64,000 nt of DNA from Curvibacter sp. (GTDB lineage Bacteria > Pseudomonadota > Gammaproteobacteria > Burkholderiales > Burkholderiaceae_C), in the NCBI GenBank assembly GCA_020621965.1, contig JAHRYV010000012.1, positions 855 to 64,854 of the forward strand, written 5' to 3'. Below the pieces are notes generated by a model. It did no database searches and was not told the origin of the DNA. It saw only the letters and a list, made by a program, of their open reading frames with translations. This document shows, piece after piece, positions 29,023 through 37,804 of the stretch. Within the stretch, counting starts at the first letter, position 1, and each line of letters opens with the position of its first letter. Position numbers and translations under genes: made by a program.

Positions 29023-29026
<4 letters not shown>
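28310..29026 (-). CDS. Polysaccharide deacetylase (NodB/CE4) family protein
   Basis: A 238-residue CE4 domain: MYHQVD start, GITFDDGYQNN (catalytic Asp-Asp), SHTCTHAKL (H-x4-H metal site; here SHTCTH) and FCYPYGW. No signal peptide is evident, so it may act on a cytoplasmic lipid-linked or core oligosaccharide intermediate, such as removing N-acetyl from a HexNAc. It sits in a four-gene overlap chain (msbA upstream, DUF6492 downstream, both ATGA). Confidence 0.9.
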
Positions 29027-30770
<1,744 letters not shown>

Positions 30771-30774
<4 letters not shown>

Positions 30775-31562
30775 GGCTTGTTGCCCGCCTTGGCCGCCGG
30801 CGCCTTCCAGGCCTCGCCTTTCTGCATCTCCAGCGCCTTCACATAGCGGTAGAAGGTGCCCTCGAAGTTGCCCAGCGCGATCATGAAGCCGGCCCAGCCG
30901 TCCAGGAAACCGAGCTTGAAGACGTAGTGCTTGACGAAGGACCAGAGGCCATGCGCCAGCGCCGAGCCCATGGAGATCTTCTTGTGCACGATCTTCTCGG
31001 CCCCCAGGCTGGAGTAGCGGTTGGCCTTGTGCATGACCTCGGCCATGTTCTTGAACGGGAATTGCCAGATGGAGTTCTGCAGCGTGCCGATGGGCTTGTC
31101 GCTGTGCAGCACGTAACCTTCGTGCACGGGTTTGAGGTCGTAGCTCATCTTGCCCTTGCGGAACAGCTGCGGCTGGCGGAAGTTGGGGTACCAGCCGGAG
31201 TGCCTGATCCAGCGGCCCATGAAGTAGTTGCGCCGCGGCACGCGCCAGACGTCCAGCGAGCCCGGATCATTGGCGATCGCCCGCACCTCGGCGGCCACCT
31301 CGGGGGTGCAACGCTCGTCAGCGTCGATGCTGAAGATCCATTCATGCGTGCAGGCCGCGATGGCCTGGTTGCGCAGGTCGCCAAAGCCCTTGAATTCCAC
31401 CTGCACCACGCGCGCGCCCAGGCGGGTGGCAATGTCGGACGTACCGTCGGTGCTGTGCGAGTCCACCACGATGATCTCGTCCGCCCACTTCGCGCTCTCG
31501 ATGGTGGCGGCGACCTTTTCGGCCTCGTTGTAGGCGATGATGTAGACGGAAATTTTGCTCAT
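30771..31562 (-). CDS. GT2-family LPS core glycosyltransferase (WaaE/KdtX-like)
   Basis: A 263-residue GT-A enzyme: ISVYIIAYNEAEKVAATIES, EIIVVDSHSTDGTSDIA and WIFSIDADERCTPE (D-x-D). The layout and the long membrane-associating C-terminus (FVKHYVFKLGFLDGWAGFMIAL) match WaaE/KdtX-type beta-glucosyltransferases acting on inner-core heptose. First gene of the ~15-kb minus-strand array and divergent from another GT2 across a 71-bp gap, which must hold the promoters of both arms. Confidence 0.88.
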
Positions 31563-31633
31563 CAGGGGGTGGTAGTATTCAGCGGCTCGGCCATGCGGCG
31601 CGGGCTGTCTTGAGACGAGTAGTCTAGTTCAAA

Positions 31634-32488
31634 ATGAAACCCTCCCAGCCCGTTTCCGTGGTCATCACCACCTACAACCGCAGCGATGCGCTGCTGGCGG
31701 TGCTCGCGGGACTGGCGCGACAGACCGACCGCCATTTTGAGGTGGTCGTGGCCGACGATGGCTCGCGCGACGAACACCGGCGCGCCATACTGGACTCGGC
31801 GCTGGCGCGCGAGCTCAAGGTGATCCACGTCTGGCATCCTGACGTCGGCTTCACCGCCTCCAAGGTCCGCAACCGCGGCGTCGCGTCGGCCCAGGGGCCC
31901 TACATCATCTTCATGGACGGCGATTGCGTGCCGGAGGTCGATTTCATCGCCCGCCACAAGCTGCTGGCCGAACCGGGGCATTTCGTCAACGGCAGTCGGG
32001 TGCTGCTCTCGCCCGGGCTGACGCAGCGGGTCATCGCCGGGGCCGAGCAGATCTGCGGCCGCAGCGCCTTCTATTGGCTGGCGCAGCGCCTGCGCGGCCA
32101 TGCCAGCAAGTTGACCCATCTGCTGCGCCTGCCGGATTGGCGCGGCCGGGTCCACCCCGAGTTCTACTGGAAGGGCATCCGCAGCTGCAATATGGGCGTA
32201 TGGCGCAGCGACTACGAGCGCGTGGACGGTTTCGACGAGTCCTTCATCGGCTGGGGCCACGAGGACGCCGACTTCGTGCTGCGCCTGCATCACGCCGGTG
32301 TGGCGCGCAAGAACGGTTTTTGCGCCACCGAGGTGTTCCATCTCTGGCACAAGGAAGCCGCGCGCGACCAGGAATCGCGCAATGCGCTCACGGTGCGCGC
32401 TCGCGCGCAGTCGGACATCGTGCGTGCTGCCTCCGGTTATGCTCAGGTTCGTCCGAACGATGATGTCGTGATTACTAGATTGGGATAA
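31634..32488 (+). CDS. GT2-family glycosyltransferase with galactosyltransferase-type C-terminus
   Basis: A 284-residue protein: VSVVITTYNRSDALLAVL, VVVADDGSRDEHR, FMDGDCVPEVDFI (metal motif), and the C-terminal signature FDESFIGWGHEDADFVLRLH typical of N-acetylgalactosaminyl/galactosyltransferase-type GT2/GT27 domains. It belongs to the glycan locus functionally but is transcribed toward tolB, seven bases downstream, so envelope-stability genes could be co-transcribed with it. Confidence 0.88.
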   Translation: MKPSQPVSVVITTYNRSDALLAVLAGLARQTDRHFEVVVADDGSRDEHRRAILDSALARELKVIHVWHPDVGFTASKVRNRGVASAQGPYIIFMDGDCVPEVDFIARHKLLAEPGHFVNGSRVLLSPGLTQRVIAGAEQICGRSAFYWLAQRLRGHASKLTHLLRLPDWRGRVHPEFYWKGIRSCNMGVWRSDYERVDGFDESFIGWGHEDADFVLRLHHAGVARKNGFCATEVFHLWHKEAARDQESRNALTVRARAQSDIVRAASGYAQVRPNDDVVITRLG

Positions 32489-32489
32489 T
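32482..32489 (+). promoter_or_regulatory. Candidate extended -10 just upstream of tolB
   Basis: GGGATAAT, preceded by T (TGGGATAAT), ends six bases before the tolB ATG. If used, transcription would start at or near the start codon. The element lies at the very end of the upstream GT2 coding region. Confidence 0.3.
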
Positions 32490-32495
32490 CCAAGG

Positions 32496-33776
32496 ATGAT
32501 GAAACGATTACTGCTGAGTTTGTTGACCGCGCTGGCCCTGCTGCCGGCGCAAGCCCAGTTCCGGGTCGAAGTCTCCGGCGTAGGTCTGACCCAGCTGCCG
32601 ATCGGCCTGGCCACCTTCCGGGGCGAGGACGATGCGCCGCAGAAGATCAGCGCCATCGTCCAGGCGGACCTGGAGCGCAGCGGGCAGTTCCGTCCGGTGA
32701 CGGTCAAGACCGGGCAGCTCGACGAGAACGCCCGTCCGGACCTGGCGCCCTGGCGCCAGAATGGCGCGGATTCCCTGGTGGCCGGCAGCGTGTCCAGGCT
32801 GGCCGATGGCCGTTATGACGTGCGTTTCCGCCTCTGGGATGTGGTGGCCGGGCGCGACCTGGGCGGCCAAGGCTTCTCCGTCACTACGGCCGATCTGCGT
32901 CTGGCGGCGCATCGCATCGCTGATTTCGTCTACGAGAAGCTGACCGGCGACAAGGGCGTCTTCTCTACCCGCATCGCCTACGTGACCAAGGTCGGGCCGC
33001 GTTACCACCTGTGGGTGGCCGATGCCGACGGCGAGGGCGCCCAGCCCGCCCTGACCAGCCCCGAGCCCATCATCTCGCCTTCCTGGTCGCCCGACGGCCG
33101 GCAGCTGGCCTATGTGTCCTTCGAGTCGCGCAAGCCGGTGGTGTACATCCACGACGTGGCAAGCGGCAAGCGCCGCCTGGTGGCCAATTTCCGAGGCTCG
33201 AACAGCGCGCCGGCCTGGTCGCCGGACGGTCGCACGCTGGCCGTGACGCTGAGTCGCGACGGCGGCTCGCAGCTGTACACGCTGGACGTCACTGGCGGTA
33301 GCGCCGAACCGCGCCGCCTGACCCAGTCGTCCAGCATCGACACCGAGCCCCTCTACTCGCATGACGGCCAGTTCATCTACTTCGTCAGCGATCGCGGCGG
33401 CAGTCCCCAGATCTATCGCATGCCCGCTGCCGGCGGCACGCCGGAGCGGGTCACTTTTACTGGCTCTTACAACATTTCGCCGTCGCTGAGTTCGGACGGT
33501 CGGTGGATCGCTTATATTTCCCGGGTTAGTGGTTCCTTCAAGCTGCACGTGATGGAGCTGACCACAGGCAATGTCGTGGCCCTGACCGAAACTGCAGCGG
33601 ACGAAAACCCGAGTTTTGCCCCCAACAGCCGACTGATCCTCTATGCGACCAAGCAGCAGGAGCGCGAGGCGCTGATGACCACCACGCTGGACGGCAAGAT
33701 CAAGGCCCGGCTGGCCGGGCAGGGCGGCGACATCCGGGAACCCGACTGGGGACCTTTCCACAAGCAGGTTAAATAA
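32496..33776 (+). CDS. tolB: Tol-Pal system beta-propeller protein TolB
   Basis: Periplasmic component of the Tol-Pal envelope constriction machine. A signal peptide (KRLLLSLLTALALLPAQAQ) precedes the N-terminal alpha/beta domain and a six-bladed propeller whose blades show SWSPDGRQLAY, AWSPDGRTLAV, YSHDGQFIYF and SLSSDGRWIAY. The 426-residue length is normal. Two adjacent ATGs are possible; AAGG sits immediately before the first. The partner genes tolQ, tolR and tolA are not upstream; a glycosyltransferase gene is. Confidence 0.96.
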   Translation: MMKRLLLSLLTALALLPAQAQFRVEVSGVGLTQLPIGLATFRGEDDAPQKISAIVQADLERSGQFRPVTVKTGQLDENARPDLAPWRQNGADSLVAGSVSRLADGRYDVRFRLWDVVAGRDLGGQGFSVTTADLRLAAHRIADFVYEKLTGDKGVFSTRIAYVTKVGPRYHLWVADADGEGAQPALTSPEPIISPSWSPDGRQLAYVSFESRKPVVYIHDVASGKRRLVANFRGSNSAPAWSPDGRTLAVTLSRDGGSQLYTLDVTGGSAEPRRLTQSSSIDTEPLYSHDGQFIYFVSDRGGSPQIYRMPAAGGTPERVTFTGSYNISPSLSSDGRWIAYISRVSGSFKLHVMELTTGNVVALTETAADENPSFAPNSRLILYATKQQEREALMTTTLDGKIKARLAGQGGDIREPDWGPFHKQVK

Positions 33777-33805
33777 GTTCATTCGATACAACAGGAGTAA
33801 TGACG

Positions 33806-34330
33806 ATGGCGATGAAGAAAATTGCATTGATCGGCGCCGTGGCGCTGGTGATGGCTGGCTGCTCGAGCGTGAACCTCGACAACCCGCCGGTTGAAGAACG
33901 TACCGGCGGTGCTGCCGCGACCACCGCTGGCGACAGCGTCGTGGCCAAGACCTCGGTGGCGCCCGTCGACGAGGCCAAGTCCGCCCAGGACGCCATCGCC
34001 AATGTGGCCCGCCTGGTGTACTTCGACTACGACAGCTATGTCATCAAGCCCGAGTTCCAGTCCCTGATCGACGCCCACGCCCGTTACCTCAAGGCCGACA
34101 AGAACCGCAAGGTGGTGATCGAGGGCCATGCTGACGAGCGCGGCGGCCGCGAGTACAACCTGGCCCTGGGTCAGCGCCGTTCCGAGGCCGTGCGCCGCGC
34201 GCTGGGTCTGCTGGGCGTGGCCGACGGCCAGGTCGAGGCCGTGAGCTTCGGCAAGGAAAAGCCGGTGGCCCTGGGCAGCAACGAGGCTGCCTGGTCCAAG
34301 AACCGCCGCGCCGAGTTCAGCTACCGCTGA
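33806..34330 (+). CDS. pal: Peptidoglycan-associated lipoprotein Pal
   Basis: An OmpA-like lipoprotein that ties the outer membrane to peptidoglycan. Lipobox LVMAGC gives the acylated Cys. The OmpA domain has VYFDYDSYVIKPEFQ and GHADERGGREYNLALGQRR, including the diaminopimelate-binding Asp and Arg. Three in-frame ATGs occur; I use the second (33806), eight bases after AGGAG, because the first is only two bases away. Twenty-nine bases after tolB and 21 before cpoB. Confidence 0.95.
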   Translation: MAMKKIALIGAVALVMAGCSSVNLDNPPVEERTGGAAATTAGDSVVAKTSVAPVDEAKSAQDAIANVARLVYFDYDSYVIKPEFQSLIDAHARYLKADKNRKVVIEGHADERGGREYNLALGQRRSEAVRRALGLLGVADGQVEAVSFGKEKPVALGSNEAAWSKNRRAEFSYR

Positions 34331-34351
34331 TCGCCAGCCGGAGTCGCGCCG

Positions 34352-35128
34352 ATGAGCAAGACCATCCGCCAGGCGGCCCTGCTGTTGTGCGCCTTCGGCG
34401 CGAGCATCGCGCAGGCCGGCCTGTTCGATGACGAGGAGGCTCGCCGCGCCATCCTGGACCTGCGCGAGCGCGTCGAGGCCAGCCGCAAGGAGGCCGAGCA
34501 GCGCACGAACGAACAGGCCGCGCGCACGGGCGAAGAAAACGCCCAGTTGCGACGCAGCCTGCTCGAGCTGCAGAACCAGATCGATATCCTGCGCGGCGAC
34601 GTGGCGCGCCTGGTCGGCCAGAACGAGCAGCTGACCCGGGACGTCACGGAGCTGCAGCGCCAGCAGAAGGACGTGCAAAGCGGCATCGACGAGCGGCTGC
34701 GCAAGTTCGAGCCGCTCAAGGTGACGGTGGACGGTCATGAATTCCTGGCCGAGCAGGCCGAGAAGCGCGACTACGAGGCCGCGCTGGGCATCTTCCGCAA
34801 GGGCGATTTCGGCGGCGCGCAGAATGCCTTCGTCGAATTCCTCAAGCGTTACCCGACCAGCGGCTACGCGCCATCCTCCTTCTTCTGGCTGGGCAATGCG
34901 CAGTACGCCACCCGCGACTACAAGGAAGCCATCCAGAACTTCCGCACCCTGCTGACGCAGGCGCCGGAACATCTGCGTGCTCCGGAAGCCGTGCTCTCCA
35001 TCGCCAACTGCCAGGTCGAGCTCAAAGACACCAAGGCGGCGCGCAAGACGCTGGAAGACCTGATCAAGGCCTACCCGCAGTCCGAGGCGGCCTCCGCCGC
35101 CAAGCAGCGCCTGCCCCGTCTCAAGTAA
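34352..35128 (+). CDS. cpoB: Cell division coordinator CpoB (YbgF), Tol-Pal associated
   Basis: Periplasmic protein linking peptidoglycan synthesis with Tol-Pal constriction. Signal peptide ends at ASIAQA-GLFDD. Residues ~25-125 form a long coiled coil (ENAQLRRSLLELQNQIDILR) that mediates trimerisation, and the C-terminal half has TPR repeats (YEAALGIFRKGDFGGAQNAF and YKEAIQNFRTLL). The 258-residue length is typical, as is its place after pal. Confidence 0.93.
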   Translation: MSKTIRQAALLLCAFGASIAQAGLFDDEEARRAILDLRERVEASRKEAEQRTNEQAARTGEENAQLRRSLLELQNQIDILRGDVARLVGQNEQLTRDVTELQRQQKDVQSGIDERLRKFEPLKVTVDGHEFLAEQAEKRDYEAALGIFRKGDFGGAQNAFVEFLKRYPTSGYAPSSFFWLGNAQYATRDYKEAIQNFRTLLTQAPEHLRAPEAVLSIANCQVELKDTKAARKTLEDLIKAYPQSEAASAAKQRLPRLK

Positions 35129-35161
35129 GGCCGTCCGGCCGTCAGGATCGGGCCCTGGCCT

Positions 35162-35167
35162 TAGAAT
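35162..35167 (+). promoter_or_regulatory. Candidate -10 hexamer directly upstream of yeeE
   Basis: TAGAAT ends seven bases before the ATG at 35175, a spacing that would start the transcript at about the start codon; no clear Shine-Dalgarno is present (CCGGGGC only). No good -35 was seen. Confidence 0.3.
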
Positions 35168-35174
35168 CCGGGGC

Positions 35175-36290
35175 ATGCAATTGCCCGATATCTCGGCGCT
35201 CAACACCCTGGTGTTGAGCGCCTCCTTCTTTCTTTCCCTGCTCTTCGGCGCGCTGGTCCAGCGCACCCATTTCTGCACCATGGGCGCCGTCAGCGACGTG
35301 GTCAACATGGGCGACTGGACCCGCATGCGCCAATGGGTCCTGGCCATCGGCATCGCCATGGCCGGCTTCGCCGTGCTGGCCTATGCCGACCTGATCGATC
35401 CGACCCAGACCATCCACGGCGGCAACCGCTGGCTCTGGCTGTCGGCTGCCATCGGGGGCGCCCTGTTCGGCTTCGGCATGGTGCTGGCCTCGGGCTGCGG
35501 CAGCAAGACCCTGGTGCGCGTCGGCGCGGGCAGCCTGAAGTCGCTGGTGGTGATGCTGGTCATGGGCTTTGCGGGGTTTGCCACCATGAAGGGCATCACG
35601 GCCGTGCTGCGGGTGTCCACGGTCGATCAGGTGGCGGTCGATTTCTCCACCACGGCCAATCTGCCGTATCTGCTGGCCTCGGCGCTGGGCCTGTCGCCCG
35701 GGTTGGCAGCACTGCTGCTGGGCCTGGGTCTGGGCTCGGCGCTCATCGTCTGGGCCTTGCGCGGCGACCAGTTCCTGCGCGCCGAGAACCTGTGGGCTGG
35801 CATCGGCGTTGGCGCCATCGTCGTGGCCATGTGGTGGGTCAGCGGCCATCTGGGGCGTGTGGCCGAGCATCCCGAGACGCTGGAACAGGTCTTCCTGGCC
35901 ACCAACTCCGGGCGCGCCGAAGCGTTGAGCTTCGTGGCGCCGATTTCCTATGCGCTGGACTGGCTGATGTTCTTCAGCGACAGGACCAAGGTGCTGACCC
36001 TGGGCATCGTCTCCGTCTTCGGCGTCATCGCCGGCTCCGCGCTGATGGCCTTGTGGGGGCGGACCTTCCGCTGGGAGGGCTTCGGCGGCACCGAAGACGT
36101 GGCCAACCATCTGGTAGGCGCCGTGCTCATGGGCGTGGGTGGTGTCACGGCCATGGGCTGCACCATCGGCCAGGGCCTGACCGGACTGTCCACCCTGGGG
36201 CTGAACAGCCTGGTGGCCTTTGGCGCCATCGTGGCCGGCGCGGTGCTGGGTTTCAGGTACCAGATGTGGCGCCTGGAGCGCATGGACTGA
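35175..36290 (+). CDS. YeeE/YedE family sulfur-compound transporter
   Basis: A 371-residue, roughly nine-segment membrane protein. The conserved Cys motifs of the YeeE/YedE fold are present: QRTHFCTMGAV near the N-terminus, LASGCGSKTL in the middle and TAMGCTIGQGLTG near the C-terminus; related YeeE moves thiosulfate through stacked Cys residues. The substrate here may be thiosulfate or another reduced sulfur species. tcdA begins ten bases downstream. TcdA/CsdL is elsewhere linked to the CsdA cysteine desulfurase, so a sulfur-trafficking connection is conceivable but not shown. Confidence 0.88.
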   Translation: MQLPDISALNTLVLSASFFLSLLFGALVQRTHFCTMGAVSDVVNMGDWTRMRQWVLAIGIAMAGFAVLAYADLIDPTQTIHGGNRWLWLSAAIGGALFGFGMVLASGCGSKTLVRVGAGSLKSLVVMLVMGFAGFATMKGITAVLRVSTVDQVAVDFSTTANLPYLLASALGLSPGLAALLLGLGLGSALIVWALRGDQFLRAENLWAGIGVGAIVVAMWWVSGHLGRVAEHPETLEQVFLATNSGRAEALSFVAPISYALDWLMFFSDRTKVLTLGIVSVFGVIAGSALMALWGRTFRWEGFGGTEDVANHLVGAVLMGVGGVTAMGCTIGQGLTGLSTLGLNSLVAFGAIVAGAVLGFRYQMWRLERMD

Positions 36291-36300
36291 AGGCGCCGGC

Positions 36301-37062
36301 GTGACGACGGACATCGATCTGGCCCGGCGCTTTGGCGGGCTCGAGCGCCTGTATGGCGTGAGCGGCGCGCAGCGCATCCGTGCGGCCCATGTGGTGGTGG
36401 TGGGTGTCGGCGGCGTGGGGTCCTGGGCGGTGGAGGCCCTGGCGCGCAGCGGGGTCGGGCGGCTCACGCTGATCGACCTCGACCATGTGGCGGAGTCCAA
36501 CATCAACCGCCAGATCCACGCGCTCGATGCTACCCTGGGCCAGGCCAAGGTGCTGGCCATGCGCGATCGCATCGCCCAGATCAATCCCGCATGCCAGGTG
36601 CAGTGCATCGAGGAATTCGTCGACGCAAGCAACTGGCCCGCGCTGCTGCCCGGCGGCGTGGACGCCGTCATCGACGCCTGCGACCAGGTGCGGGCCAAGA
36701 CCGCCATGGCGGCCTGGGCCCTCGCGCACAAGACGCTTTTCATCACGGCGGGCGCGGCCGGCGGCAAGCGTCTGGCGCACAAGGTGGACATCGAGGACCT
36801 CGGGCAGGTCACCCACGACCCGCTGCTGGCGCAGCTGCGCTACCGCCTGCGGCGCGAGCACGGCGCGGCCAAGGGTGGCCGCAAGATGGGCGTGAGCTGC
36901 GTGTTCAGCCGCGAGGCGGTGAGCGGGCCCGATGCCTCCTGCGCGATAGAGGGTGATGGATCGCTCAACTGCAGCGGCTACGGCTCGCAGGTCGCAGTCA
37001 CCGCCACTTTCGGGCAGTGCGCCGCGGGCTGGGTGCTCAATGAAATTGTGATGCGCGCTTGA
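36301..37062 (+). CDS. tcdA: tRNA threonylcarbamoyladenosine dehydratase (TcdA/CsdL)
   Basis: An E1-like ThiF-fold enzyme that cyclises t6A to ct6A at position 37 of ANN-reading tRNAs. ATP loop VVVGVGGVGSWAVEALARSG, DLDHVAESNINRQIHAL and DACDQVRAKTAM are the adenylation elements. The track begins it inside yeeE; the correct start is the GTG at 36301, giving 253 residues. The tRNAs just downstream include Lys and Asn species, which are natural targets of this modification. Confidence 0.93.
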   Translation: MTTDIDLARRFGGLERLYGVSGAQRIRAAHVVVVGVGGVGSWAVEALARSGVGRLTLIDLDHVAESNINRQIHALDATLGQAKVLAMRDRIAQINPACQVQCIEEFVDASNWPALLPGGVDAVIDACDQVRAKTAMAAWALAHKTLFITAGAAGGKRLAHKVDIEDLGQVTHDPLLAQLRYRLRREHGAAKGGRKMGVSCVFSREAVSGPDASCAIEGDGSLNCSGYGSQVAVTATFGQCAAGWVLNEIVMRA

Positions 37063-37088
37063 AGCGAGCGAAAAAATCACGCTATAAT
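37059..37088 (+). promoter_or_regulatory. Promoter of the tRNA-Lys/tRNA-Asn unit
   Basis: TTGAAG at 37059-37064 and a perfect TATAAT at 37083-37088 are separated by 18 bases. The -35 overlaps the stop of tcdA. The tRNA 5' end is 40 bases below the -10. An AT-rich tract (AAAAAATCACGC) fills the spacer. Confidence 0.7.
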
Positions 37089-37128
37089 TTAAGGCTTGTC
37101 AGGTTGCGATGAAAATCGCGGCGTGTGG

Positions 37129-37204
37129 GGGACGTTAGCTCAGTTGGTAGAGCAGCGGACTTTTAATCCGTTGGTCGCAGGTTCGAATCCTGCACGTCCT
37201 ACCA
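37129..37204 (+). tRNA. tRNA-Lys (anticodon TTT)
   Basis: The 76-base cloverleaf folds completely: anticodon stem/loop CGGACTTTTAATCCG, T-arm GCAGGTTCGAATCCTGC, encoded CCA. The acceptor stem GGGACGT/ACGTCCT has a G1-U72 wobble pair at its end in place of a Watson-Crick pair. D-arm is GCTCAGTTGGTAGAGC. Confidence 0.97.
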
Positions 37205-37226
37205 GTACAATACGTATACCGAATAT

Positions 37227-37302
37227 TCCTCGATAGCTCAGTCGGTAGAGCGCCGGACTGTTAATCCGTAGGTCCCTGGTTCGAGCCCAGGTCGAGGAGC
37301 CA
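37227..37302 (+). tRNA. tRNA-Asn (anticodon GTT)
   Basis: Cloverleaf of 76 bases with acceptor TCCTCGA/TCGAGGA, anticodon loop in GGACTGTTAATCC, T-arm CCTGGTTCGAGCCCAGG and encoded CCA. It lies 22 bases after tRNA-Lys and is followed four bases later by a strong terminator, so both are processed from one transcript. Confidence 0.97.
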
Positions 37303-37305
37303 AAT

Positions 37306-37337
37306 AAAAAGGCCTTGCAGCAATGCAAGGCCTTTTT
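37306..37337 (+). terminator. Intrinsic terminator after tRNA-Asn
   Basis: AAAAAGGCCTTGCA, loop GCAA, then TGCAAGGCCTTTTT: a perfect 14-base inverted repeat ending in five T. The mirrored A/T tracts make it usable from both strands. Confidence 0.9.
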
Positions 37338-37387
37338 CGTTTTCCGAGGTGCTGGTCTGTTGCGTATTTATTCTGTGAGCAAAAGCA

Positions 37388-37421
37388 AAAAGGGGTCTGA
37401 TCTTGCGATCAGACCCCTTTT
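37388..37421 (-). terminator. Intrinsic terminator after tRNA-Lys(CTT)
   Basis: Perfect 15-base stem AAAAGGGGTCTGATC with a four-base loop (TTGC on plus). On the minus strand, seven bases after the tRNA 3' end, it gives GGGGTCTGATC hairpin followed by CCCCTTTTTGC. Confidence 0.88.
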
Positions 37422-37427
37422 CTCGTC

Positions 37428-37503
37428 TGGTGGGTCCTGTAGGATTCGAACCTACGACCTACGGATTAAGAGTCCGCTGCTCTACCAACTGAGCTAAGAA
37501 CCC
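37428..37503 (-). tRNA. tRNA-Lys (anticodon CTT)
   Basis: On the minus strand a full 76-base cloverleaf: acceptor GGGTTCT/AGGACCC with one T-G wobble, anticodon loop in CGGACTCTTAATCCG, T-arm CGTAGGTTCGAATCCTACA, encoded CCA. A CATAAT hexamer on the minus strand ends nine bases upstream of the 5' end, a possible -10. It converges on the tRNA-Asn, the two separated by both terminators. Confidence 0.97.
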
Positions 37504-37599
37504 GAAGCCCGAATTATGGCATAAAAAGGGCCGTGTTCTCCTCTGGCGGGGCCGGCAGGATCATTTTTTTAACCTCATCCAAACGAACAGGAGTCCACC

Positions 37600-37800
37600 A
37601 TGTCCAGACTGTCAGTCATTGCCCTGAGTGCCGCCATGCTGGCGGGTTGCGGCGCTGAAACCGCCACCACCGCGGCGACCGTCGCCACCATGAAAAAGCA
37701 GGAGCTGGAGCAGGCGCAGAAGACCAAGGAGCAGATGCAGCAGAAGATCGGCGAGTCGATGCAGCAGATGCAGCAAAGCACGCAGCGCGCGACCGATTAG
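37600..37800 (+). CDS. Small predicted lipoprotein, 66 residues
   Basis: The signal sequence MSRLSVIALSAAMLAGC ends in a lipobox (MLAGC), so the mature form is an acylated ~50-residue peptide. The rest is hydrophilic and Gln-rich, forming a likely amphipathic helix (KKQELEQAQKTKEQMQQKIG) that could be a Lpp-like coiled coil. AGGAG precedes the ATG by seven bases. Four bases separate it from the convergent ABC-F gene. I do not recognise the family. Confidence 0.85.
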   Translation: MSRLSVIALSAAMLAGCGAETATTAATVATMKKQELEQAQKTKEQMQQKIGESMQQMQQSTQRATD

Positions 37801-37804
37801 CCCA

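Noticed and set aside
37140-37497. Two small ORFs (37140-37328 minus, 37315-37497 plus) over the tRNA region
   Set aside because: They consist of tRNA sequence and terminator hairpins.
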